Source: Ignelater luminosus
Lineage: Eukaryota > Arthropoda > Insecta > Coleoptera > Elateridae
DNA length: 64,000 nt
Reading direction: 5' to 3'
NCBI GenBank assembly: GCA_011009095.1
Contig: VTPC01001656.1
Span: 1-64,000, forward strand
The notes beneath the pieces were generated by a model. The model saw nothing but the letters and a program-made list of their open reading frames with translations. It ran no database searches and had not been told where the DNA came from. Both the position numbers and the translations under genes were made by a program. This document shows positions 46,691 to 55,923 of this stretch, one piece after another (the first letter of the stretch is position 1; each line of letters opens with the position of its first letter).

Positions 46691-48799
46691 TAAAAATAAA
46701 TTTGAAATTCAACTAACTTACGTGGAGAATTTAGAATGAATGAGAATTCTAAATAAAGCCTCAAATGACCATCCGAACCTGTAGCTCTCAAAGATACAGC
46801 TCCATTGAGACCTTTTCAAGATCCTGATATCTACTGTATGTGGATTTTCGTTATAGTACCAAATGGAGGAAACTTCTTTCTGAAGCGTAGATTACAAATT
46901 GTAGTGCCAATAATGAATTAAAAAGCTTAACTGTTCCTTGGTGAATTCGAGGTAAACCGTATTAGCTGCGACTGTGATTTAGAGAGATTAGATCGTTGTA
47001 ATTCTTGGAATCTAAGTTTACTTCGTTGTCATTTTATATTAATCTTTGGTTTTTACCTAAAGTAATTTTGTATATTGAAGTACCAGGAGCTTTTACAAAA
47101 ATTGCATTTTGTAATTACAATAATTCAAATTTCAATGTACCAAACATTTTTGTAATAGACTAAACGTTTATTTCGATAAATTTACAAAAAGATGCGTCGT
47201 CACTTAAAATAACATAAAGTAAAATTATCCAATCCTGAATACTCTACCGGTATCTTGAATAGTCGACCAGCCCGTACCTTAGTACGGCGCTGATATAATG
47301 ATGATAATAGTAATAATAATAATAATAATAAGGAGAAGAACACAAGTAGGACATGTTTATGAGAAATGTGCTATAATTTTTGCTATTTCAATTTAGAAAC
47401 AGCATACTCCTGGCGCAATTTACTACGACCCGCAGCAAATAAAATCGCAGCCATAAAACAACATTTTCAATTAATTCGGTCACGCAATGGGATTGTATTT
47501 TATTGTCACATCTTGAAATAAAGTTTAATGAAAGTATCGATTTATGAAGAGTGCGAATTTTTGCAACTGTGGAGGATAGGATATTTATTACAGTCCTTTA
47601 AGCGAAAATGGAAAAGCTGCTTTCGATATTGGAGATTAATTAAAAAGTCAAAAATTAAAAAATTGAAAGAAGAGAGCAAAAAAAATCGTAAAAATTGAAG
47701 TTTTATAACTGCCCGAACAGTAATTTCAGGATATTAGACGTCTTCATAACAATAATATTTTGGGCAGAAAATATTCCTGTTTTATTCTTTAAAATTAATC
47801 AAGCATTTCACGAAGTTCCACTTATAAGTTTTCTTTCTAGAATTGAAATTTAAATGTCCAATTAAGTATGTATATAAGAGCGATTCGCCTGATTTATTTT
47901 TCAATTTATATTTTTAATATGAGTTTGTACAAAAAATTAGGTTAACTAAATATTCTCAGCTTTTAAGTTATTCAAATTTATACAATTAACTCAAATTGGA
48001 ATTGAATATTTTATATTGTTACTGTTATTATTATTATTAATTAACAAGAAATAAAATAAAAATCAAACTTCAGTTTGTATTCACTGTCTAGTTTTTTGCT
48101 CGTTTATGTAATTATGAAACCTCTAAAGAATTCTTTCATGTAGAATAATTCAAATAGAAGATGTGGAGTTTGTAAGGTTATATATTTAGAAGTTTCAAAC
48201 ATTTGATTCAAAAGTGCTGGTTAATTATCTTATCACTACATAGGATAATTGAGTTTCTTTCAAACTTAAATTGGTTTATTCGCATTTTGTTACTCCCACT
48301 TTACATCTCCATTTAACTTAAGCTAACGTGCAGCAAACTTAAAACTTTTCAAACAATGGTCTTTTGTATAATTGCTAGTACTTTATCGAAAATAAATTGA
48401 AAATCTAAAATAATCTTTTTCATTTAATTTGTTAAAATTAGATAAGGAGGTCTTTCATCTGGAATATTTAAAAAATTGGAAAACTGCAAAAATGGAATTC
48501 TCTATTTTTCTTTTATTGAATATCGGTAGAAAGTTTTTTTTAACTCTTCGTTCATTCCCTTTATCAGAAGAAAACTGTTCGACTTCCGATTTTGTCACTA
48601 TTGAATTTGTGTTTGCTACATCTACTGAATTATTGTGAAAAATAATTACTGAATCTGACGAGTTACTGTGAGCCTTAGAAAATTAGTGAAGATTAATAAT
48701 GGTTTTATTTGTGTGCAAGCATGTAAGGTAGTTTTAAACATTCACTTAAATATATATTTACGGGTATAGTTCTGTGTACACTACATAATACAAAATTAA
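46691..48799. other. AT-rich DNA with (TAA)n tract
   Basis: No recognised gene. An imperfect (TAA)n tract at about 47296-47331 follows a short less AT-rich stretch. I-type LINEs end in (TAA)n, so an eroded 3' end is possible. Another short (TTA)n lies near 48020-48037. Confidence 0.4.
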
Positions 48800-49700
48800 A
48801 ACTAGAGACATCTTATCGCTGCATTCCCGATCCCCTCCGCAATAAGACTCGATCTATGGCTTGGACTTCCTCTAAGTCACGCTCCTCCATGGCACGTCTA
48901 ATCTCCTTGTTTCATGATCGCCGGGGCCTACCTCTTTGTTTCTCTTGGTCAAGGTGTCCAAATCATTCTAAGGATCTTTCGATTCTCTCCACAATTGTTT
49001 CTCTGGCCCCCATTATTGCTATAACATCTTCGTTGGTTCTCCTTTCCAGACTTGATATTCGTGCACTTCGTCTGTAATATAGTGATAGTCCATCTCCATT
49101 ACTCTTATTCTTTGCTTCAAGTCCGTATTTAAAGTGCAGACTTCATATCCATAGCGGAGTACGAATTCAACCATGACTCATCCGATTCGCTTTTTATTTT
49201 CTCCTGAAATGTTTCAATCCCACCACAGTGAGGCACCCTATTATTTTGCGACTATTGTGTACTCTTTGATTTCCGCTTCTTCCAATCTGTTTTCATCGAT
49301 ATACGATCCTAAGTATATGAACTTATCTATCTGTTGTATTGTGGTGTGGTCTGTAATTATGATTTCAAATCTTTCGTCGAAGTTAACTACTAGGTGTCCA
49401 GTTTTCTTTATATTGACTTTGAGACCCCATTTATCATATTACTTGTAGAATCTTGTAAGCATAAATTCGAAATCGTACGCGTCTTGAGCAAGAATTTAAT
49501 TTAATGTATAAAGCACGTCATTACCAATCGGTCTCTCTATGCCATTGCAGTGTCTTTTCCAGTTCTTGAGGACCACTTCAACGTATAAATTGAAGAGTAA
49601 TGGCAACATACTGCATCCTTGCTTTAATTCCTTTGAGACTTTCATGGGTTCTGATACTTTTCTATTACTTCTAATTTTTTTTTGCGCAGTATTATCGGTG
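48800..49700 (-). pseudogene. RTE-like LINE, part 3: RT catalytic part and C-terminus
   Basis: Minus strand from 49700 downwards: YYTDNTAQKKI, SNRKVSEPMKVSKE and KQGCSMLPLLFNLYVEVVLK (QG..LSP.LFN..++). The usual ADDQ box is eroded: the stretch that should hold it reads ILAQDAYDFEFMLTRF. WGLKVNIKKTGHLVV (GL.+N..KT), FEIIITDHTTIQQIDKFIYL (K+LG) and the C-terminal FGHLDQEKQRGRPRR then IRRAMEERDLEE (WFGH+.RM...RGRP+..W...+) follow. The last piece is at 48960-48850. This is the downstream end of the element whose upstream parts are at 50513-50619 and 52053-53880. Confidence 0.85.
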
Positions 49701-49706
49701 TAATAT
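49701..49706 (+). repeat. target-site duplication TAATAT, left
   Basis: TAATAT occurs at 49701-49706 and again at 50507-50512, on either side of the 800-bp insertion. Counting one copy and removing the insertion keeps the LINE frame open across the join (VYY...TDN). Confidence 0.65.
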
Positions 49707-50506
49707 TTGTTTATCTACGACTCTTCAATAATATAGTTGTACTGACTATGTGATGCACTGAGGTCACACAATAAAATGAAACAATGAACTGTACTAATTG
49801 TGAAACTTTATTGATAATGGAGCGAGCGCTAAATGAGTGCGTCCACTCTCAACATCTGTTGTATTATGCAATTCTTAAGATGCAGCACCCTCCCTGGTTG
49901 TGGGTGTGACAAAGTTGCCACCGAAAGCGGAAGCAACACATGTAAACCATTAAAACGAATGAACCTAAGAAAATACTTAAAGTAAATCTTTTACATGCTT
50001 GAACAATAATAAATGATGAAAATAAAATCCATAAAGTAAAAATAATAATGCTTGAACAATAGTCGTTATACGCGTAACCATAGGGATATAACCATACTCA
50101 TTATACACTAGTGAATTTAATGGATTTTATTCACTGTCGGTGTTTTGTTGGTTGCCTATTTATAGATATAAACAAAATACAAATTGTTATAATCTCAAAC
50201 TATTTATTGTTAGAAAAAAAAATTGGACATCGTCTTCAGAGGATCCTTGTATTCCAGGTCTAAAACTCTCTTTGTGAAGATTGTTTACTTTCATTGACTT
50301 CTACATATTTAAGAATTTGGACATCGCCTCCCTCAGGGGAATCCACCTCCAGATCTTTCTCAGAAGTGTTAGAATCGTAGATAAAATGTCGTATTCGACT
50401 CGCACATAATGGGCATTATTTACTCAGATGATTTATACACTCGGCTTCGGCTCGTGTGTAAACTTCAATCCTCTTGAATAATAGCCTACATTATGTGCTC
50501 GTTGAA
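49707..50506. mobile_element. 800-bp insertion in LINE, with terminal hairpin
   Basis: Interrupts the LINE between INKHLIN.. (minus, ending near 50513) and YYTDNTAQ (from 49706). Flanked by TAATAT duplications. The right 116 bp form a long imperfect hairpin (50391-50506). Internally two similar ~50-bp stretches start TTGGACATCG near 50224 and 50316. The minus strand of this part reads SEKDLEVDSPEGGDVQI, perhaps a repeated peptide. No transposase is recognised. It is probably a non-autonomous element of unknown class. Confidence 0.65.
50391..50506. repeat. long imperfect hairpin at end of the insertion
   Basis: The left arm (50391-50442) contains TTCGACTCGCACATAATG, GGCATTATT and TTTATACAC. 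The right arm read backwards contains TTCAACGAGCACATAATG, GGCTATTATT and TTTACACAC. The centre is near 50446 (CGGCTTCGGCTCG). Arms pair with small bulges over more than 50 bases. The outer end coincides with the edge of the 800-bp insertion. Confidence 0.75.
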
Positions 50507-50512
50507 TAATAT

Positions 50513-50619
50513 ACTATTATTATATTTATCAGATGTTTATTTATGCCTAGATTTGTAATTTTTCCCATAGTTTAGCTCTTGGCACGTTGTCATAAGCTTT
50601 TTCCAGGTCTATAAAGCCT
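50513..50619 (-). pseudogene. RTE-like LINE, part 2: RT palm segment
   Basis: The minus strand reads GFIDLEKAYDNVPRAKLWEK, with the first catalytic Asp of the RT in FIDLEKAYD, then INKHLINII after a small frame change. It is only ~107 bp and lies between two insertions. It fits exactly between EVHLG (end of part 1, near 52057) and YYTDNTAQ (start of part 3, 49706). Confidence 0.85.
50616..50619 (+). repeat. target-site duplication GCCT, left
   Basis: GCCT (or AGCCT) at 50615-50619 recurs at 52052-52056, flanking the 1433-bp insertion. With 4 bp counted the insertion begins TG and ends CA. Confidence 0.65.
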
Positions 50620-52052
50620 TGTAATGGGAAAAAGCTGAAAAAGAAGCCTAAGGCCCGTTACGGATGACGGAAGATGTTCAATCCCGTAGCTGAAGTCGAA
50701 GACGGGGTGGTTCTAGCTAATTAATTATAAAGAATCAATAAATTTAATTCAAAAGAGATTTTAATAAATCTTTCTTAAAGAACTTTAGTCTTGTCCACAC
50801 AAAATGCACATTACACAGTAACAGAAGATATAAATAGAAAGATAATTCTTACATACTATTCTTTCCTGGGTTTTTGAGATTTCGAAATGCTATCAGGGAT
50901 GCACCAGGACGTCCAAATACATCGGAAAGACGACCAAAACCTGGCCCACAAATTTCGGCTAAATCAAGAACCGCCGGCTTTCTTTATTACGGCAAAATCT
51001 CCACGCAACACTGACGAATCCAAGCGTCTTTTAAAACAAAAGTTCTTAACAAACGGGAACTAGATAGTCAGTGTTCACTGCATTGTTTTTTTAACTTGAC
51101 GATATTAACACATAACAACAATTCTCAAGGTAATTGTTGGAACGATGGACACAAAAGAGTATCAGGGCTATGAGAGTTCGAACCACGGACAGCAGGAAAG
51201 ATAACAGTAACTAAATACATTTATTTCACGGGCAAACGGGCGGTCACTTTACGCGATCTTTCAATGGAAGACTGAATTCGATGATAAGCCACCTTCGGTA
51301 CGAAAATTTATTGGATTTAATCCTTCTGCTTGTGAATTCTGGGTCATATTCATCTAGATAAGCAATTTATTTAACCCCTTAAAGAGCCATTTTCCCAGGG
51401 TTAACAAAATGCAACACTGCAAACAAAAATGAATTCTCAGCCACTTATTGTTGTGACAAATACATCCGTGCCCGACACATCACAAAGTTAAGATAAAGCT
51501 CATATAGCGCACCGCTGTTGCTCCAAGGGAACAGCCGGGCTGGTCAACAGCCCAAATTCGGCTCTCTCAAAAAATTCTGAATCATTTTGCACATAACCAA
51601 TTTGATACAATAAAAGAAGCCAGTTGTACACTGTACCAAGGAACGAAACACAGACGATACAGTGAAAATGGAAATATACCAAACGTAATTGTTTTAATTT
51701 GATACCGCTTTTTATAAAGACACACCTCAACATTTCTTCTAGCGACGGAGCCTAAATATATATAAGTTTTTCCCCAAATCGGTGGCAACAGAAAAAAAAA
51801 ATACCAAAAACCTATAAACAATTCAAAGCTAGAATGAAGCATATTTTAATAATAAAATTTCATATCAAATTTCATAAATAAAGCATGAATGAAACATGAT
51901 TAACAATGAAAGAAACAAAACAAGTTGTTGAGTATATTTTACACCAACAAAATGTTAATTTTAGTGCTTAAAATACACCCAAAGATCCATTGAGTTCGCA
52001 AAAAAAGGTAGATCTGCACATGATTTCCATTGATATTTAAATTAATGTCACA
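50620..52052. mobile_element. 1433-bp LTR-like insertion in LINE
   Basis: Starts TGTAATGGG and ends ATGTCACA, that is TG...CA, with a 4-bp direct repeat GCCT on each side (5 bp if AGCCT is counted). This is the structure of an LTR. No protein-coding motif is seen inside, so a solo LTR left by recombination is the best guess. TATA-like and AATAAA words occur inside, as expected in an LTR, but are also common in AT-rich DNA. Removing it joins the two RT segments in frame (VHLG to FIDL), which supports the boundaries. Confidence 0.6.
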
Positions 52053-53880
52053 GCCTAAGTGCACTTCAGCTCCTATCGTTACCTTTTTTTCCATGAGCTG
52101 TTGAAAAATGAATAAGTTGTCGATATACGATCGTTCAGGGGTAAATCCACTCTAATCCCTACTGATATTATGTCCCATATTGTCCCTTCTTTTATTGTGT
52201 ATGACTTTGCTAAGAAGTCTACATGTCTAGCTGTTTATACTTAGGCCACGATAACACCCTAGATCCTTCCTGTCTCTTGAAAATCAAGACAAGGTGGGTA
52301 GTTGTCTACTCTAAAGGTGTTTTAATTCGTTGGCAATACCAGTTTATCAAACTTGTTAAACGCTTCGTCAGTGCTACCCCTCCTGCTTTCAGCAGTTTCA
52401 CTGAAATGTTTCCTTGGCCCGGAGATCGCCCGTTTTTCATTTTCATTAATGAGCTTAGGACGTCTTGATGTATTACCTTTATGTCCTTTAGTATTTCACC
52501 TTTTTCTTCGTTGCCAATTACTGCCTGTTGGTGTTTCCCTCTTTCTTCTGATAACAGTTGTTCATAGTGTTGTTTCCATTTAGTTATTGGGATTAAATTG
52601 TTTATGCATTTGTTGTTTTGTTTCTTTTTCATTTTTGTTATCAATCTTCAGACTTCCGTGGTCTGTGCTCCTCCTACTAAATTTTCCACTTGGATACATT
52701 TTTGTTCCCATTCTTCATTTTTTGAATGTTTTATTCATTATCTTAATTCTCTATTTTCAACTGTTTTAGTAGTTAGCCACTTCTTGTAGTCTTTGTTCTT
52801 TTCGTTAATCTGTTCATCATCATCCATTGCGGTTTTTTTTGTCTCTGTTTTCAGAACTTCTTGGGCTATTTTAATGATTTTTTTCTTTATGTTGATGTAT
52901 TCTTGTTCAATATCATTTAATACTGGTGTTTGATTCAATTCTATTTCTAACCTTCTCTGGAAGAGTCTTTTGATGCTCTGCTGTTTTAGTAGATAAAGTT
53001 TGTAACTCTCTGTCTCGGCTGCTTTTCTCTTTACGCTTGCTGATTCTTATATCTAATTTTTGTGTTTTTTTTCCAAAGGGGATTTTTATTTTTGATAGGA
53101 GCAGATAGTCGTCTAAGCCATAGTTTGGCCCTCGTTTGACTCTACAATCTTGACCTATAATATTTGATCTTCGTCTTATTATCACATAATCTACGATTGA
53201 TTTCTGTCGTAAAGCAGGTCTCTCCCAAGTATACTTATGTATGTCCTTGTGGTTAAAGTGAGTGTTCATTATTTTTAGTTCGTATTGACTACGAAGTTTT
53301 AATAGCATATCTACTGAGTTATTTCTTCAATTATGTTAATCTTTGTTTACTCCAGACTAGATGTGGATATATCCCATGTGTTCCTCGTTTCCTTGACTTT
53401 TTTTCTTGTTTCCGACAATATTGCTATATCAATTTTCAGCTTAAATATTTCGGATATATTTTCAATTGTCTTATTTACCATTCCTTGCGTATTCCAAGAT
53501 CCTATTCTCAGTGTCCGTTTGATCGCCATGCAATCCCGTCTGCGTTCCGAGGTTTAGTTGAGCTTTCTCGAACACTTAATTTGTTTCACGGACGATGACG
53601 TGCTGGCCCGTCGATCCAATCTCCATTCCTGGAGGATCAGGATTTTCTGTTAGCGTTGTCTTTCTTAGCAGTAGAAGCCCGATTTAGACGCCAGACACTC
53701 GTATCTTGCCCATTTCCGCTTGCTAACTAAACGCACCCATTGAGTGCAGTGACTCATGCCTTCGTGGACGTGGATGTCTGACTTGCTGGGAGAGCTGATC
53801 AAGTTGCAGAAGACTTTTCTCGGAATTTTATGGGTTGTGTTTATTCGGCATCCACGCACCCTCCCGAGACCTCATTCCTA
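52053..53880 (-). pseudogene. RTE-like LINE, part 1: 5' region, endonuclease, linker, RT start
   Basis: Minus strand. The putative 5' region runs from 53880, and the start ATG is at 53527-53529: MAIKRTLRIGSWNTQGMVNK (endonuclease motif WNT.G), then IDIAILSETRKK. About 100 residues of the endonuclease are then missing (near 53340). MNTHFNHKDIHKYTWERPAL, KSIVDYVIIRR and VKRGPNYGLDDYLL follow (family GSDHYLL, with His to Asp). The linker spans 53050-52740. RT begins WKQHYEQLLSEERG and MKNGRSPGQGNISVKLLKAG (KN..SPG.D.I..ELLK), then FTPERSYIDNLFIFQQLMEK (GFRP.RST.D.+F..RQL) near 52155-52095, ending at EVHLG near 52057, where the LTR-like insertion begins. Orientation and domain order continue in parts 2 and 3. 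Confidence 0.88.
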
Positions 53881-54232
53881 GCCTTAATCTCCCATTCACT
53901 TGAATACTATCATAGATTTGTCAGTCCGACGGCACGGACAGTAAACTCTAGCTTAATGTACAAGCTAAAATATAATGCGGAAACGAGGTTCGTTTATAAT
54001 AGTCCCAACACCACCTTCAAATAATAAAAAAGTCTTAAAATCTAACAAAAGCCAGACTTACTTTTAACGTTGAAAGCCACTATTCAAATATGATTTGCAC
54101 TTTATTAAACCTTTCGCACTACACACAGATTTAAACTATACGCGCACACATTATATTATAATAAATGCTGGCTCAACGAACATTTACAAGTTACCAAATT
54201 CCTGCTGCGAAACCGACGACCAACATCCAGGC
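53881..54232. other. AT-rich spacer
   Basis: No motif recognised. A short frame at 53830-54024 overlaps the LINE 5' region and is not convincing. Confidence 0.4.
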
Positions 54233-54258
54233 ATCCAACGCACATACGGGTATTTGTA
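54233..54258 (+). repeat. flanking motif, left copy
   Basis: CCAACGCACATACGGGTATT, found in inverted orientation at 55897-55923 and more weakly at 55471-55491. See the finding on the 54.2-55.9 kb region. Confidence 0.5.
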
Positions 54259-54491
54259 GTAAAAAGTTGGTCAAAATAATTTTTTGCTGTTAAATTACTT
54301 AAAACGCTTTCATCCACTAGAATACGATTTTTTTAAAAAAATAAAACACATTTTTTTAATAATTAGACACATACAGTGCTTTCGTAAGGTAGTGCATAAA
54401 TTCTTTAAAAATTCAGTAAGGAACTGTTAGGAAAAACGCTCGGACCCATCCGATATTTTTAAATGCGCATTTTTATACAAAAGATATTTAT

Positions 54492-54790
54492 ACAGGGTGA
54501 GTCACGTAGGAGATATGACGTCATCGATATTTTTTTAAATTTTATTACGGAATTTAAAAGAGCACATTTCCTTGCATACGTTAAGGTAATAATGGGTATA
54601 GGTCACATGAGAATTTTGAAGAGAAACGATATCAAAATTTCGCAATATCCAATTTACTGGTAATGCAAAATTCAAAAGACAACTAAATTAAATGTTCAAA
54701 TTGTGCGCCATTGGCAACCTGACAGTAGCCAAGACAACGAATAAATTCTCTTTGGATATTGTCAATAACTTCTGGAGATATACGACTAGT
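54492..54790 (-). pseudogene. Tc1/mariner-like transposon end: TIR and transposase C-terminus
   Basis: The plus strand at 54492-54515 reads CAGGGTGAGTCACGTAGG preceded by TA, which looks like a terminal repeat of the insect CAGGGTG.. class. About 175 bp inside, the minus strand encodes ISPEVIDNIQREFIRCLGYC and QVANGAQFEHLI then a stop (54790-54688). This matches the C-terminus of a Tc1/mariner-related transposase (V+..IQREF..RL..C....GAQFEH). Only this end is present. The other side is replaced by the CGGQNKN-family fragment. It is the same broad superfamily as the remnant at 6.7 kb. Confidence 0.75.
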
Positions 54791-54802
54791 GAATTTAGAA
54801 GA

Positions 54803-55150
54803 TTAAAAGCAAGAATTTGTTAAGAAACACGAAGAAGGGTTTTGAGTGTTACTCGAATAAGCCTTTCTATATTTAGTTGGTCGTTTAGGAGATTTAGTCA
54901 TGTCTTGCACAACCTTAGAACCATCTGTTCTTCCCTCAGCTCTTAACTTCATTTGAGCAGCATAAGTTAACTCCTCATTGCTTGTATTAGTGCCAAAATG
55001 TTTAGTTTTACGCCTTTTGCTTTGTTTACTTGATTCGTAAAACTCTTTTTCGGACGTCCTAGTTCTTGTCGACTCCACGGTATTTTATGTAATGCGAAGG
55101 AACCCATCTACGCTTAATTTCGGATTTTAAACGAGACATCACATTCTTGA
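54803..55150 (-). pseudogene. N-terminal fragment like the CGGQNKN (DUF7869-type) family
   Basis: The minus strand is open at 55078-54803. SEKEFYESSKQSKRRKTK is followed by NEELTYAAQMKLRAEGRTDG and SKVVQDMTKSPKRPTKYRKA. Upstream, in another frame, is MSRLKSEIKRRWVPSHYIKY. From memory, an SKRRKT..L......EL..A..MKLR..G..DA.K+.........AT.Y++A region precedes the CGGQNKN core in arthropod members of that family. The core itself is absent here. The assignment is from memory and the fragment may belong to a different protein. Confidence 0.45.
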
Positions 55151-55470
55151 ATTCTTGCTTGTTCTCAGAAGTATATATTTATTTCACATTTTGCCAAAAA
55201 AGTTTAGGCGTATTGTAGTTTGCCATTAATGTCACTTTCATTAAATTCTTGCATTATATCGAGGAAACGCTACCGAGTCATTACTTTGACTCCTGAAGGT
55301 CCTAGAATAAATAAAAAACCAACAAAATGATGCAGATCGAAATTAACGGTTTTGGGGGTAGATTTATATTAAAGTTAATTACTCGGTGATTTGGATCAAG
55401 TTGGAACTAATTTTAATATTGAGTGATATTACAATGTCTGGTCTTTATTGTAAAACAAAAAACAACACCA

Positions 55471-55923
55471 GGAAATACCCGCAAGTGTAACAAAACCTAT
55501 CAAAAAGTTTGATGTCACATGAAAAAAGTACAATTCTTTGCATTATCTTTTAAAACCGTTATAAAATATATAAATTAATTGCAACAACTATAATATATAC
55601 TGAAATACACTATACATACCTGTATCAGAATCTTCCGTAATACACAAATTTATAATGTTACGCATAAAAAGAAAATACTAATTTCAAAATATAGGTATTG
55701 CGACACATAAACTCAACTGTTTGGTTGCAACTAAATAAACAGTCGACTTTGGGATTATCTGACGGGTACTGCAAGTGCTATAAAAAGGCGGTTTTGCTAG
55801 TGAAAATATTCCTTAACACCTTAAGATCCATATGAGATATTTTTTTTGCAGCAACAATAAATTTTACAATTTAACCTTTTGGCCAACTTTTGCATGTAAA
55901 TAACCCGTATGTGCAACGGTCCT
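55471..55923 (-). repeat. flanking motif, right copies
   Basis: Two minus-orientation copies of the 54233-54258 motif: 55897-55923 (reverse complement CCGTTGCACATACGGGTTAT) and 55471-55491 (GTTACACTTGCGGGTATTTC). A weaker, rearranged match is at 55761-55778. Confidence 0.45.

Noticed and set aside
51160..51200. tRNA B-box-like GGTTCGAACTC on the minus strand, possible SINE promoter
   Set aside because: No A-box at a suitable distance upstream, and the site lies inside the LTR-like insertion.
52306..52583. Plus-strand frames at 52223-52583
   Set aside because: The minus strand encodes the LINE linker/RT start (MKNGRSPGQGNI), so the plus frames are shadows.
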